Source: Pseudomonas sp. R76
GTDB lineage: Bacteria > Pseudomonadota > Gammaproteobacteria > Pseudomonadales > Pseudomonadaceae
DNA length: 64,000 nt
Assembly (NCBI RefSeq): GCF_009834565.1
Contig: NZ_CP019428.1
Coordinates: forward strand, 1,488,001 to 1,552,000
Direction of reading: 5' to 3'
The notes under the pieces were generated by a model. That model had not been told where the DNA came from. It ran no database searches and worked only from the letters and a program-made list of their open reading frames with translations. A program made the translations under genes and the position numbers. This document shows positions 1 to 9,277 of the stretch, piece by piece (the stretch's first letter is position 1; each line of letters begins with the position of its first letter).

Positions 1-47
1 AGTCAAGTGGAAGGCCAATGGAAACACCCGGCCGGGGCAGGCTGGCG

Positions 48-1187
48 CTAGCTATGTAGTGCTGCTGCGCCAGGCGCGCGCGGCGCCTGGTTGAGGCGTT
101 TGTTGAACTCCATCCAGGCAGCAAGGGCGGACATCAGCACCACACCGACCAGGGCCGTCAGCAATTGCACGGCCACGGCGTCACCCGCCAGGGCATTGAG
201 CATGTCCGCCAGGGGCGCCAGCACCACGCCCAGGCAGAAGACTTCCAGGGAATACCGGCCCATCTGGCAAACCCGTTCGGCCAGGCGGTTTTGCGTCCAC
301 TCGCGGCCGGGCAGCAGCTTGGCGGTCACGTAGGCCAGGGCCAGGAAATGCACGAGACGCACCGGTGACAGGTCGGTTTTGCTGATGGGGTACAGCCAGT
401 TGCTGAGCGTCTGCGGCATCACCGCGTCATGGATGTGCGGCCAGAGCCAGGACAGCGTGATCACCCCGGCGACCACCACATACAGCGCCGCGGCGACGAA
501 CAGCGGTTGCCGTTGCAAGGGGCGCGTCTGGGGCACTTTGGGTCGTTGGCTGTAAATCGCCGCCGCGCCCCCCAGCACAAACAGCAACTGCCAGGTGACC
601 GGGTTGAAATACCACACGCCATCGGCGATGGCCCGCAGGTTCCAGCCCATCCACGGCGCCATCAGGTACACCGCCAGCGAGACGCCGACCACCGCCCAGG
701 TAGCGCGCACCATCAGCGGCAGCACCACCGACAAGCCGGCGAGCAAGACGATGTACAGCGGCAACGGGTCCATCAGGTTGGGCTTGAAGCGCAACAGCAG
801 TTCATCGGTCAGCGCCTGTTGCGGGTGCGTGACGAAGTGCGTCAGGCCCATCTCTTCGACCAGATCGCGGGTTTCCACATGGCTGTTGGCGAAGAATACG
901 ATGCCCATCAACATCGCCAGCAGGAAGATATGCACCACGTACAACACCCAGGTGCGGCGCAGGATTTTCAGGCAGGCCAGCCAATAGCCTTCGCGCTGCA
1001 GGACTTTGCTGTAGGCCAGCACCGAGGCGAACCCGGCGAGGAATACGAAGACTTCCGCCGCGTCGCTGAAACCGAAGTTGCGCAGGGTGATCAGGCCGAG
1101 AGGATTGTGGGGGACGTGATCCCAGAAAATGAAGATCAACGCCAGGCCCCGAAAAAAATCGATGCGCGGGTCGCGTCCGTTCAGCAT
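48..1187 (-). CDS. OpgC-family membrane acyltransferase
   Basis: Integral membrane protein of 379 residues resembling OpgC, the enzyme that succinylates osmoregulated periplasmic glucans, within the wider acyltransferase-3 superfamily. The N-terminus reads NGRDPRIDFFRGLALIFIFW, the typical OpgC start with an R-D/D-FRG motif preceding the first membrane segment. About ten hydrophobic segments follow across residues 10-360. It is the last gene before the left edge and stands alone, so no opgGH partner is visible here. The ATG at 1187 is the first in frame and gives a full-length protein. I infer acyl transfer to an envelope glucan or another surface molecule; the exact acceptor is not shown by the sequence. 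Confidence 0.8.
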   Translation of the reverse strand: MLNGRDPRIDFFRGLALIFIFWDHVPHNPLGLITLRNFGFSDAAEVFVFLAGFASVLAYSKVLQREGYWLACLKILRRTWVLYVVHIFLLAMLMGIVFFANSHVETRDLVEEMGLTHFVTHPQQALTDELLLRFKPNLMDPLPLYIVLLAGLSVVLPLMVRATWAVVGVSLAVYLMAPWMGWNLRAIADGVWYFNPVTWQLLFVLGGAAAIYSQRPKVPQTRPLQRQPLFVAAALYVVVAGVITLSWLWPHIHDAVMPQTLSNWLYPISKTDLSPVRLVHFLALAYVTAKLLPGREWTQNRLAERVCQMGRYSLEVFCLGVVLAPLADMLNALAGDAVAVQLLTALVGVVLMSALAAWMEFNKRLNQAPRAPGAAALHS

Positions 1188-1319
1188 GGCAGCGGGCTCT
1201 TGAACAAAAGGTTTATTAATGACAGGTGAATGCGCGCGTTGTCGTACGCCACACGTCGGGCGGGCGCAGGTTGGCGGTATTTGTAAGCAATTGCAAAGGC
1301 TGGGTATTACTGAATGTCT

Positions 1320-1616
1320 CTAGACATCAATGATCACCAATGTGCCATGGCTGCCGGCGAGTACGGCATGGGCGATACCGGCCTCCATCAGGTACATCTG
1401 GCCGGCTTCCACGCGGATTTCCTCATTGCCGATGCTCAGGCGCAGCAGGCCGCTGACGACCAGCAGCCCTTCGTTGTAGTCGTGGGTTTCTTCTTCGTAC
1501 GCCTGCTCATCCATGCGCAACACCTTAATCCGCGCCGGGCCGACCTGGCCCAGGCGGGTGGATTTCCAGCTATCGGGCAGTTGCCCGGCGATGGCGGCGA
1601 AGTCGAGTAACGGCAT
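1320..1616 (-). CDS. small cupin-domain protein
   Basis: A 98-residue single-domain cupin. The fold is suggested by the pattern THDYNEGLLVVSGLLRLSIG followed by RVEAGQMYLMEAGIAHAVLA, the two conserved cupin motifs with an H near residue 44 and a second H near residue 82. A good ribosome binding site (AAGGAG) lies 6 bases before the ATG at 1616. It lies upstream of, and in the same direction as, the OpgC-like gene, 132 bases away. Function unknown; cupins of this size are usually metal-binding small-molecule enzymes or sensors. Confidence 0.75.
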   Translation of the reverse strand: MPLLDFAAIAGQLPDSWKSTRLGQVGPARIKVLRMDEQAYEEETHDYNEGLLVVSGLLRLSIGNEEIRVEAGQMYLMEAGIAHAVLAGSHGTLVIIDV

Positions 1617-1681
1617 GTGAATCTCCTTGTTTCAACGATGCCGTCGGTGGTCCGGTTCAGCAGTCAATAATTTCCAAATGA

Positions 1682-3301
1682 TTACGCAGCGACCACTTCA
1701 TGCGGCTCAAAGCTGTCCGCCCGCGCCATTTGCCACATGCGCGAATAGAACTCGCCGTTCACTTCACCCGTGAGCAATTCACCGGGCTTGAGGAACACAT
1801 GCAATTGCGAGAACAGCTTGATTTCAGTCGCCGACATGCGTCGTACCAAGTGCTTGGCCGACAGTTGCGAAGGGTGATCCAGGCCGGCCGCCGCGAGCAT
1901 TTCCGCCAGGGCCTTGAGGGTGTTGCGGTGGAAGTTGAACACGCGCTGGGCTTTGTCCGGCACGACCAGCGCGCGTTGGCGCAGTGGGTCTTGGGTGGCG
2001 ACGCCGGTCGGGCATTTGTTGGTGTGGCAGCTTTGCGACTGGATGCAGCCGATGGCGAACATGAAGCCGCGCGCCGAGTTGGCCCAGTCGGCGCCGATGG
2101 CCAGCACGCTGGCGATATCGAACGCGCTGACGATCTTGCCGCTGGCGCCCAGCTTGATCTTGTCGCGCAGGTTCAAACCGACCAGGGTGTTATGCACAAA
2201 CAGCAAGCCTTCACGCAGCGGCACGCCGATGTGGTCGGTGAACTCCACCGGCGCGGCGCCGGTGCCGCCTTCCTTGCCATCGACCACGATAAAGTCCGGG
2301 AGGATGCCGGTTTCGAGCATGGCCTTGGCGATGCCCATGAACTCCCACGGGTGGCCCAGGCAGAACTTGAAGCCCACCGGTTTGCCGCCGGACAGCTCAC
2401 GCAGTTGGGCGATGAACTGCATCATTTCAATCGGCGTGGAAAACGCGCTGTGGCGCGACGGCGAAATGCAGTCTTCGCCCATCAGGATGCCGCGGGTTTC
2501 GGCGATCTCTTTAGTGACCTTGTGCTTGGGCAGGATCCCGCCATGGCCGGGTTTTGCGCCCTGGCTCATCTTGATTTCGATCATGCGCACTTGCGGGTTT
2601 TGCGCCTGCGCGGCGAAGCGCTCCGGGTCGAAACGGCCGTCGCTGGTGCGGCAGCCGAAGTAGCCGCTGCCGAGTTCCCAGGTCAGGTCGCCGCCGTTTT
2701 CACGGTGGTAAGGGCTGATGCTGCCTTCGCCGGTGTCATGGGCAAAGTTGCCGAGCTTGGCGCCTTGGTTGAGCGCGCGAATCGCATTGGCGCTCAGTGA
2801 GCCGAAGCTCATCGCCGAGATGTTGAACACCGACGCCGAGTACGGTTGTGTGCACTGCGGGCCGCCGACCATCACACGGAAGGCGCTCGGGTCACTCAAC
2901 GGCGCGGGGCGCATGGAGTGGCCGATAAATTCGAAGCCCGACTGGTACACATCGATCAAGGTGCCGAAGGGTTTGTCGGCGGTTTCGTTCTTGGCGCGCG
3001 AATACACCAGCGAACGCTGCGAGCGCGAGAAGGGCAGCGCATCGCTGTCGGACTCCAGCAGGTATTGGCGGATTTCCGGGCGGATGGCCTCCACCAGGTA
3101 ACGGATATTGCCCAGGATCGGGTAGTTGCGGCGCACCGCGTGGGGGCTTTGCAGCAGGTCGAACAGGCCGATCAGGCTGAGCACGCCGGTGACCACGGTA
3201 ATCGGCCACAGCCATTCATGTTCAATAAAAGGGAGGCTTGCGACGGTGAAAATGACGCACACGGCAAAGAAGGCGTAACGGCTTAGTAACGACAGGCTCA
3301 T
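1682..3301 (-). CDS. FMN-binding glutamate synthase-family protein
   Basis: Protein of 539 residues with the FMN/3Fe-4S synthase domain of the glutamate synthase large subunit but no amidotransferase domain. Two hydrophobic segments at residues 5-45 suggest membrane anchoring. The core begins near SAMSFGSLSANAIRALNQGA and includes the FMN-site stretch IVVDGKEGGTGAAP. The cysteine cluster CIQSQSCHTNKCPTG matches the 3Fe-4S ligands of GltB. Without a glutaminase domain it is unlikely to be a normal GOGAT, and family members are usually annotated only as glutamate synthase-related. It ends 65 bases from the cupin gene and lies downstream of the LuxR gene in the same orientation, so co-transcription is possible. 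Confidence 0.85.
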   Translation of the reverse strand: MSLSLLSRYAFFAVCVIFTVASLPFIEHEWLWPITVVTGVLSLIGLFDLLQSPHAVRRNYPILGNIRYLVEAIRPEIRQYLLESDSDALPFSRSQRSLVYSRAKNETADKPFGTLIDVYQSGFEFIGHSMRPAPLSDPSAFRVMVGGPQCTQPYSASVFNISAMSFGSLSANAIRALNQGAKLGNFAHDTGEGSISPYHRENGGDLTWELGSGYFGCRTSDGRFDPERFAAQAQNPQVRMIEIKMSQGAKPGHGGILPKHKVTKEIAETRGILMGEDCISPSRHSAFSTPIEMMQFIAQLRELSGGKPVGFKFCLGHPWEFMGIAKAMLETGILPDFIVVDGKEGGTGAAPVEFTDHIGVPLREGLLFVHNTLVGLNLRDKIKLGASGKIVSAFDIASVLAIGADWANSARGFMFAIGCIQSQSCHTNKCPTGVATQDPLRQRALVVPDKAQRVFNFHRNTLKALAEMLAAAGLDHPSQLSAKHLVRRMSATEIKLFSQLHVFLKPGELLTGEVNGEFYSRMWQMARADSFEPHEVVAA

Positions 3302-3329
3302 ACGGTTTTCCTTGGTTCGGACTCATCGG

Positions 3330-4094
3330 CTAGGCGTTTTGCGCCTGAAGAAAGATCGAGAACAGCTCCGACTGGGATTTGATCCCTAGCTTGCTGTACA
3401 TGTGTTTCTTATGGACTTTCACGGTTTCAACAGAGATTTCCAGCTTACGAGCGATTTCCTTGCTGGAGCAACCGCTGAGCATCAAGCGGCCCACATCCAG
3501 CTCACGGGCGGTGAGTTGCGCGCCCCAGTCATCATTCTGGATCGGCGGCTGTGGCGCGCTGACCTGCTTGAGTTCATAGGGCAGGCGCTGGCGCAGCAGG
3601 CTCAGCACCCAGGGTTGGATCAGCGATAGCAGGGCGATCTGCTGCGGGTCAAAACGCTGTTTCGAGCCCAGGGACAGGCACAGCGTACGCCCATCCGCCA
3701 ATTGGCAATTAAATTGGATTTCATCAGCCACCACGTTCAGGCGGAAGTAGCGCTGGTAGTACTCGGTGAGTTCAAAGTGCTCCGGCGCCACTTCGGCCAG
3801 GCGAAACAGGCCGGTGCGCGAGTGCTCGCGGCTGGCGGTATAGAAGGGGTCGAGCAGGTACAGGCCGTTGAGGTAGTCCTGGAACAACTGGTCCGGCGTG
3901 CCGTCGGCGCCTGGGCATTCGGCGAATACCAGGGGCCGGTGCTCACTGCTGAACAGCAACGCCACCCAACTGTCGAACGGCACGTAGGGGTCCAGCAAGC
4001 GCACAAGCTGGGTCCAGAAATTGGCCTGGTCGAGGGCGTCTATCATTTGCCCCACCGAACGGTGCCAGGCGATGTCATCCAGCGACATGGTCAT
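3330..4094 (-). CDS. LuxR-family transcriptional regulator
   Basis: A 254-residue regulator with an N-terminal sensory region of no recognised type (residues 1-175) and a C-terminal LuxR helix-turn-helix (about 185-248: LTARELDVGRLMLSGCSSKE then IARKLEISVETVKVHKKHMY). No Asp-phosphorylation receiver domain is present. It is divergent from the amidohydrolase gene at 4188 with a 93-base shared promoter region, so control of the hydrolase-permease pair is the likely role. From memory the same trio (LuxR, hydrolase, permease) occurs in P. aeruginosa around PA3597-PA3599. Ligand unknown. Confidence 0.85.
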   Translation of the reverse strand: MTMSLDDIAWHRSVGQMIDALDQANFWTQLVRLLDPYVPFDSWVALLFSSEHRPLVFAECPGADGTPDQLFQDYLNGLYLLDPFYTASREHSRTGLFRLAEVAPEHFELTEYYQRYFRLNVVADEIQFNCQLADGRTLCLSLGSKQRFDPQQIALLSLIQPWVLSLLRQRLPYELKQVSAPQPPIQNDDWGAQLTARELDVGRLMLSGCSSKEIARKLEISVETVKVHKKHMYSKLGIKSQSELFSIFLQAQNA

Positions 4095-4187
4095 TGATCT
4101 ACCCCTATCGAGTTACCCCCGCCGCGTAATTCCCTGGCAGGTTGTGGCTGCGCATACTGCGGCACAGATAAAGAACAAGGAATACTC

Positions 4188-5009
4188 ATGAAGGTCGAAT
4201 TTGCCCAGTTGGCAGGCCGTGATAACGACACAGCTTACAACCTTGAGCGCGCCTTGGCGGCAATTGCTGCGTGCGCCGCCGACACACAACTGATCGTTTT
4301 TCCTGAGACCCACTTGATGGGCTTCCCGTCGGCCGAGACCGTTGCTGCCATCGCCGAGCCGGTGGATGGCCCCACGGTACAGGCCGTTATCGACGCCGCG
4401 CGCGCGCGCCACATCGCCGTGGTGATCGGCATGGCCGAGCACGACGCTGGCCAATTCTATAACACCACGTTGCTGATCACCCCCGAGGGCATCGCCCTGC
4501 GTTATCGCAAGACCCACTTGTGGGCCTCGGACCGCGGCGTGTTCACGCCGGGTGATCGCTACGCCACGTGCCTGTGGAATGGCGTGCGCGTCGGCCTGCT
4601 GATCTGCTACGACATCGAGTTCCCGGAAACCGCCCGCGCCAACGCGCAGCTGGGCGCCGAACTGCTGATCGTCACCAACGGCAACATGGACCCGTACGGC
4701 CCCACGCACCGCACCGCGATCATGGCCCGCGCCCAGGAAAACCAGGCATTTGCGCTGATGGTCAACCGCGTGGAAGAGGGCGATGGCGGGCTGTTGTTTG
4801 CCGGTGGCAGCGCCTTGGTCGACCCGATTGGCACGCTGCTGTTCGAGGCCGGGCGCGAAGAGGGGCAATTTACCGTCGAGCTGGATCTCGACCAATTGGT
4901 GGCGGCTCGCAAGGACTACCGCTACCTGGACGACCAGCGCTTGAAATTGCCGGGTGAGGTGATTGAGCGCACGAATGGGACGCGCGAGCTGCTGATCCCT
5001 AAACCCTGA
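4188..5009 (+). CDS. carbon-nitrogen hydrolase (nitrilase superfamily)
   Basis: Amidohydrolase of 273 residues. The nitrilase-superfamily catalytic triad is readable: Glu40 in IVFPETHL, Lys108 in RYRKTHLW and Cys140 in [12 protein letters not shown]. It hydrolyses a C-N bond in an amide or carbamoyl compound in the cytoplasm; the substrate is not determined by these motifs. The start has AAGGAA 6 bases upstream. It is followed, after an extragenic palindrome, by an APC permease, and faced by a LuxR regulator. That points to an uptake-and-hydrolysis module for an amine or amide such as a polyamine derivative (inference). Confidence 0.85.
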   Translation: MKVEFAQLAGRDNDTAYNLERALAAIAACAADTQLIVFPETHLMGFPSAETVAAIAEPVDGPTVQAVIDAARARHIAVVIGMAEHDAGQFYNTTLLITPEGIALRYRKTHLWASDRGVFTPGDRYATCLWNGVRVGLLICYDIEFPETARANAQLGAELLIVTNGNMDPYGPTHRTAIMARAQENQAFALMVNRVEEGDGGLLFAGGSALVDPIGTLLFEAGREEGQFTVELDLDQLVAARKDYRYLDDQRLKLPGEVIERTNGTRELLIPKP

Positions 5010-5014
5010 AGATT

Positions 5015-5127
5015 GATCGTTCCCACGCTCTGCGTGGGAATGCCTCCTGTGACGCTCCGCGTCACGGTGTTAAACGCGGACGCGGAGCGTCCCGAGCTGC
5101 ATACCCACGCGGAGCGTGGGAACGATC
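5015..5127. repeat. extragenic palindromic element, family B (full)
   Basis: An inverted structure whose outer arms read GATCGTTCCCACGCTCTGCG and, as reverse complement at the right end, ...GCGTGGGAACGATC. Inner arms contain GACGCTCCGCGTC and GGACGCGGAGCGTCC. The same family recurs at 12122, 27871, 32919 and 42312. It separates the amidohydrolase from the permease and could act as an RNA hairpin or attenuator. Confidence 0.85.
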
Positions 5128-5201
5128 GAATAAGAAAAATGACATCCGCTTCACCGACTTCAGTTCTGCCATAAATCTAATAAATCAGCGGAGAATCGCT
5201 C

Positions 5202-6527
5202 ATGGCTCGTTTGCAACGCACCCTGTCGTTAGGGTCGGTGGTGCTGTTTGGCATCGCCTATATGACGCCGATCATTGTGCTCGGCACCTTCGGCATCCTC
5301 GCGCAATCCACCGCCGGCATGGTCCCGGCCGCTTACCTGGCCGCCCTGGTGGCGATGTTCTTCACCGCCATGAGTTACGGGCGCATGGCGTCGGCCTTCC
5401 CGGTGGCCGGGTCCGCCTACAGCTACGTGCGCAAGGCCATCAGCCCCAAGCTGGGCTTTATCGCCGGCTGGGCGGTGTTGCTCGATTACCTGTTCCTGCC
5501 CATGGCCATCTGGCTGATCGGTGCTGCGTACCTGCACTCGGCATTCCCGGCGGTGCCGCAGTGGGTCTGGGTGTTGGCGTTTATCGGGATTACCACGGCG
5601 ATCAATATCATCGGCCTGAAACTGGCCAACGGTATTAACGCGCTGCTGATGCTGGTGCAGTTTCTGGTGCTGATCGCGTTTGTCGCGCTGTGCATCCATT
5701 ACATCGGGGGCGATGCGAGCAAACCGCTGTGGACGATCACGCCATTCTTCAACGGCCAGATGCAAATGCCGCTGATCATGAGCGGGGCGGCGATTGCCTG
5801 CTATTCGTTCCTGGGCTTTGACGCGGTCAGCACGCTGACGGAAGAAACCCGCGACCCACGCCGCACCATTCCTCGGGCGATCATGCTGATTACCTTGATC
5901 GGCGGGCTGATCTTCGTCGGCGTGTCGTATTTTGTGCAGATCGCCCACCCGTCCTTCGAGTTTGCCGATGTGGATTCGGCGGCCTATGAAATCGCGCGCA
6001 ATATCGGCGGTGACCTGTTTGTGTCGATCTTCCTGATCGGCCTGATCGTCGGCCAGTTCGCCTCGGGGCTGTCGGCCCAGGCCAGTGGTTCGCGCCTGTT
6101 GTTTGCGATGGGCCGTGACGGCGTGTTGCCCAAGTCGTTCTTTGGCACCTTGCATGCGCGCTTCGGCACGCCGGTCAACAGCATCCTGTTGTGTGCAGTC
6201 GTGGCGCTGCTGGCGTTGAAACTGGACGTGACCACCTCCACCTCGTTCATCAACTTCGGCGCCTTCCTGGCGTTCAGCCTGGTCAACTTGTCGGTGATCT
6301 TTCACTACTGGATTGGCGCGAAACAACGCGGTGTACGTGAGTTGATCCTGTTCCTGCTATTCCCGGCCATTGGCCTGCTGGCGGATGTGTGGCTGATGGT
6401 CAGCCTCGATCACCTGGCGATTTACCTGGGTGTGGTGTGGTTGGCGATCGGCCTGGTTTACCTGGGGTTCCTCACGCGCGGCTTCTCGCAACAGCCGCCG
6501 GAAATGGACTTCCAGGAAGCCGCATAG
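5202..6527 (+). CDS. APC-family amino acid/polyamine permease
   Basis: Twelve-segment inner-membrane transporter of 441 residues from the amino acid-polyamine-organocation superfamily. The N-terminus [20 protein letters not shown] corresponds to the conserved TM1 substrate-binding helix, and a GF-D motif ([20 protein letters not shown]) sits at TM6-TM7. The closest resemblance I recognise is to putrescine importers of the PuuP/PlaP type. RBS GGAGAA precedes the ATG. It lies downstream of the amidohydrolase, separated by a palindromic repeat, and ends in a strong terminator. I infer import of the hydrolase substrate or a related amine. Confidence 0.85.
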   Translation: MARLQRTLSLGSVVLFGIAYMTPIIVLGTFGILAQSTAGMVPAAYLAALVAMFFTAMSYGRMASAFPVAGSAYSYVRKAISPKLGFIAGWAVLLDYLFLPMAIWLIGAAYLHSAFPAVPQWVWVLAFIGITTAINIIGLKLANGINALLMLVQFLVLIAFVALCIHYIGGDASKPLWTITPFFNGQMQMPLIMSGAAIACYSFLGFDAVSTLTEETRDPRRTIPRAIMLITLIGGLIFVGVSYFVQIAHPSFEFADVDSAAYEIARNIGGDLFVSIFLIGLIVGQFASGLSAQASGSRLLFAMGRDGVLPKSFFGTLHARFGTPVNSILLCAVVALLALKLDVTTSTSFINFGAFLAFSLVNLSVIFHYWIGAKQRGVRELILFLLFPAIGLLADVWLMVSLDHLAIYLGVVWLAIGLVYLGFLTRGFSQQPPEMDFQEAA

Positions 6528-6581
6528 AAGCCCTAGCCTGAAAAACGCCGAGGCGTGAGGGTTTCATGTTTCACCTCAAAG

Positions 6582-6613
6582 GCCGCTCCCGTTTCTGGAG
6601 CGGCTTTTTTTTG
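6582..6613 (+). terminator. Rho-independent terminator after the permease
   Basis: GCCGCTCC, a 7-base loop, GGAGCGGC, then eight T. It closes the hydrolase-permease unit. Confidence 0.9.
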
Positions 6614-6727
6614 CGTTGATATCGCAGTGCCATTATTTCTTCTGAAAACCAACTAAACTACTCAGTAATCGCCAGGAGGCATTGCCCCAGACCGTAAGGA
6701 ACGCACATCGACGATCCGAGGTGTCCC

Positions 6728-8068
6728 ATGGGAGAGTCAGTTACCTTCACCGATGCCGACCGTCCAGTGGTGCTGTTGATCGATGCCCACCCGGATGTAT
6801 TGCACAGCCTCACGCAATTGCTGAGCCTGGAACCCTTCGAACTGCACAGCGCTACCTGTGCTGCTGATGCTCTGGCCATTCTCGCCAGGCGACCCATCGA
6901 CCTGGTGATGAGCGCCGCGCGCCTGCCGGACATGGACGGCGCGTCCTTGCTGGCGCATATCCATCAACACTACCCGCACACGGTGCGCATCCTGCTGACC
7001 GGCGAGACCGACCTGACGTTGATCATCAAAGCGATCAACGAGGGCCAGATCTACCGCTACCTGAGCAAACCCTGGAACGACGAAGAATTGCTCCTGGCCC
7101 TGCGCCAGTCCCTGGCGCATCAACACTCGGAGCGTGAACGTGGGCTTCTGGAGCAACTGATCCAGCAGCAGAACGATGAGCTCAAGCAACTCAACGCCAC
7201 CCTGGAAAAACGCGTGGCCTCGCGCACCAGCGAATTGCAGCAAACCGCCGACATGCTTGACCTGGCCTACGAAGAGCTCAAGCACAGCTACGCCACCGGG
7301 ACTGAAGTGTTTTCGTTGCTGGCCAACCTGCGCCTGCCGCGCGCCAAGCAGACCAACCGGCAGATTATCGAACTGGTGCGCACCTGGTGCGTGGCCCACG
7401 GCGTAGACGAGGCGAGCAACCGCGACCTGACCATGGCGGCCGCGCTCTATAACATTGGCAAGCTGAGCTGGAGCGACAGCATGATGGCCTCGCCCTCGGA
7501 CCTGTTGCACAGCAGCGACCGTGAACGCTATCGCGCCTATGCCACACAAAGTGAATCGTTGCTGATGACCCTGGAGCCGATGAAAGACGCCGCGCGCCTG
7601 ATCCGCCATCACCAGGAACGCTGGGACGGCAGCGGTTTTCCCGACCACCTCAAGGGCGAGGCGATTCCTGCCGGTTCACGCTTGCTGAAACTCGCCGTGG
7701 ACTTTATCGAGCTGCAAAAAGGCCTGATCCTGGAACGGCAGATGAACAGCGACGAAGCGCTGCTGTACATCCGCAAATACGCCGGAAGGCTGTATGACCC
7801 GGTGATGGTCGAAGACTTTGTGCTGGTGTGTGCCACCTACCTTAATGACGTGACGCTGGGCGACCCGAACGTCAAAGTGCTCGGCACCCGCGAGCTGGAG
7901 GAAGGCATGGTGTTGGCGCGCAACCTCAATGCCGACAACGGCATGTTGCTGCTCAATGCGGGCAAGGTCTTGAACCTGCCATTGGTGGATAAGTTGATTG
8001 CGTTCGAAACCATGGAGGGCGCGCGGTACAGCGTGTTCATCAAGCAAGACGCAGTCATCTTTGGTTGA
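6728..8068 (+). CDS. degenerate response regulator with pseudo-receiver and YN-GYP domain
   Basis: Protein of 446 residues: receiver-like domain (about 12-130), coiled coil (130-190), degenerate HD-GYP domain (195-385) and a short C-terminal region. In the receiver the phosphoacceptor position is Ala63 (SAARLPDMDG where active receivers have SD-RLP-MDG), while the signalling Lys is kept (YLSKPW). In the HD-GYP domain the catalytic HD is Tyr241-Asn242 (AALYNIGKL) and GYP is GFP at 303-305, though HH at 294-295 remains. Cyclic-di-GMP hydrolysis and phosphorylation are therefore both unlikely. P. aeruginosa PA2572 is a known YN-GYP protein of the same design. A regulatory or scaffolding role is inferred. 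Confidence 0.85.
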   Translation: MGESVTFTDADRPVVLLIDAHPDVLHSLTQLLSLEPFELHSATCAADALAILARRPIDLVMSAARLPDMDGASLLAHIHQHYPHTVRILLTGETDLTLIIKAINEGQIYRYLSKPWNDEELLLALRQSLAHQHSERERGLLEQLIQQQNDELKQLNATLEKRVASRTSELQQTADMLDLAYEELKHSYATGTEVFSLLANLRLPRAKQTNRQIIELVRTWCVAHGVDEASNRDLTMAAALYNIGKLSWSDSMMASPSDLLHSSDRERYRAYATQSESLLMTLEPMKDAARLIRHHQERWDGSGFPDHLKGEAIPAGSRLLKLAVDFIELQKGLILERQMNSDEALLYIRKYAGRLYDPVMVEDFVLVCATYLNDVTLGDPNVKVLGTRELEEGMVLARNLNADNGMLLLNAGKVLNLPLVDKLIAFETMEGARYSVFIKQDAVIFG

Positions 8069-8083
8069 GCAGCGCTTATTAAG

Positions 8084-8171
8084 GTGGGAGCCGGCTTGCC
8101 TGCGATAGCGGTGTGTCAGTCAACTCAGGTACTGGCTGATAGACCGCTTTCGCGAGCAAGCCCGCTCCCAC
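8084..8171. repeat. REPIN-type inverted repeat, family A
   Basis: Left arm GTGGGAGCCGGCTTGCC and right arm GCAAGCCCGCTCCCAC face each other around a 50-60 base centre. This is the common Pseudomonas REPIN layout; further copies occur at 9175, 20471, 24210 and 37148. Confidence 0.9.
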
Positions 8172-8237
8172 ATTGGATTGCAGCATGCCTGTGGGTCATG
8201 TGATCCTTGCGGCCTTTGCAGCCAAGGAAGACCTCCC

Positions 8238-8648
8238 ATGCCATCCACCCTGCGCATTGCCGCCGCCCTCCTGATCGGCAGCGACGGCCAAACCCTATTG
8301 GTGCGCAAGCGCGGCACCCAGGCCTTCATGCAACCGGGCGGCAAGATCGACGCGGGCGAGCAACCCGCCGAGGCTCTGGCCCGTGAGCTGTATGAAGAGC
8401 TGAACTTGCACATCGACCCGAGCGCCGCGATTTATCTGGGCCACTTCTCGGCGCCTGCTGCGAACGAGCCGGGCTTTACCGTGGAAGCCGAACTGTTCCA
8501 GGTGAATATCGACGTGGCGGTCAGCCCAGCCGCTGAAATCGAAGAAGTGCGCTGGATCGACCCGGCCGGCGATGGTGGCTTGCCCTTGGCGCCCTTGACG
8601 CGCGATGTGATCCTGCCGTTTTATCGCGCATCGCTCTCTGTATGCTGA
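8238..8648 (+). CDS. NUDIX hydrolase
   Basis: A 136-residue nucleoside-diphosphate-linked-X hydrolase. The complete NUDIX box is visible as GGKIDAGEQPAEALARELYE followed by ELNL, matching GX5EX7REUXEEXGU apart from the final G. The ATG at 8238 is chosen over an earlier in-frame ATG at 8178 because AAGGAAG lies just upstream and the family's first strand (STLRIAAALLI) follows directly. The stop overlaps the start of the GNAT gene by 7 bases, implying translational coupling. Substrate unknown. Confidence 0.85.
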   Translation: MPSTLRIAAALLIGSDGQTLLVRKRGTQAFMQPGGKIDAGEQPAEALARELYEELNLHIDPSAAIYLGHFSAPAANEPGFTVEAELFQVNIDVAVSPAAEIEEVRWIDPAGDGGLPLAPLTRDVILPFYRASLSVC

Positions 8649-9148
8649 TCCGCACGCTAGGCGCCGGCGACGCCGAAAGCTATCGGGCGTTGATGCTTGA
8701 AGCGTATGGCGCCTATCCCCAAGCGTTTACCTCCAGTGTGGCCGAGCGTGCGCTGATGCCGCTGAGCTGGTGGCAAAAGCGCCTGGACAACCCGCTGGAT
8801 AGCCTGCTCGGCGCTTTTGACGGGGACGTATTGGCGGGCATTGTCGGCCTGGCGTTCGAACCGCGTGAGAAGGCGCGGCACAAGGTGACCTTGTTCGGCA
8901 TGTACGTTAACGAGGCTTACCAGCGCAACGGCCTGGGCCGCCAGTTGGTGGAGGCGGCACTCGCCGAAGCGCGCAAGCATCCGCGCCTTCAAGTGATCCA
9001 GCTGACCGTCACCGCCGGCAACGACGCCGCCTTTGCGTTGTACCAGCGTTGCGGCTTCATCCAGTACGGCCTGGAGCCGCTGGCGGTGCGGGTGGGCGAG
9101 GATTATTTCGACAAGATTCACATGTGGCGTGAACTCAAGACCGACTGA
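8642..9148 (+). CDS. GNAT-family N-acetyltransferase
   Basis: A 168-residue single-domain acetyltransferase. The acetyl-CoA binding signature is visible as VNEAYQRNGLGRQLVEAALA (R/Q-x-x-G-x-G/A type), followed by the C-terminal strand pattern VTAGNDAAFALYQRCGF. It overlaps the NUDIX gene and is probably expressed from the same transcript. A REPIN follows immediately. The acceptor substrate cannot be read from the sequence. Confidence 0.85.
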   Translation: MLIRTLGAGDAESYRALMLEAYGAYPQAFTSSVAERALMPLSWWQKRLDNPLDSLLGAFDGDVLAGIVGLAFEPREKARHKVTLFGMYVNEAYQRNGLGRQLVEAALAEARKHPRLQVIQLTVTAGNDAAFALYQRCGFIQYGLEPLAVRVGEDYFDKIHMWRELKTD

Positions 9149-9174
9149 ATCCCCAACCGGGAACTCAATCCCCT

Positions 9175-9259
9175 GTGGGAGCTGGCTTGCCTGCGATAGC
9201 GTCACCTCGCTGCTGCAGCCAGACCGCGGCGTCTGCATCGCAGGCAAGCCAGCTCCCAC
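9175..9259. repeat. REPIN-type inverted repeat, family A
   Basis: GTGGGAGCTGGCTTGCCTGC at the left and GCAGGCAAGCCAGCTCCCAC at the right form long perfect arms. It separates the convergent GNAT and metR genes. Confidence 0.9.
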
Positions 9260-9277
9260 CTGTTTGACCGGTTTCGG

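Noticed and set aside
1313..1332. TGTCT-CT-AGACA inverted repeat at the cupin stop codon
   Set aside because: Only five base pairs and no T tract; too weak to call a terminator or operator.
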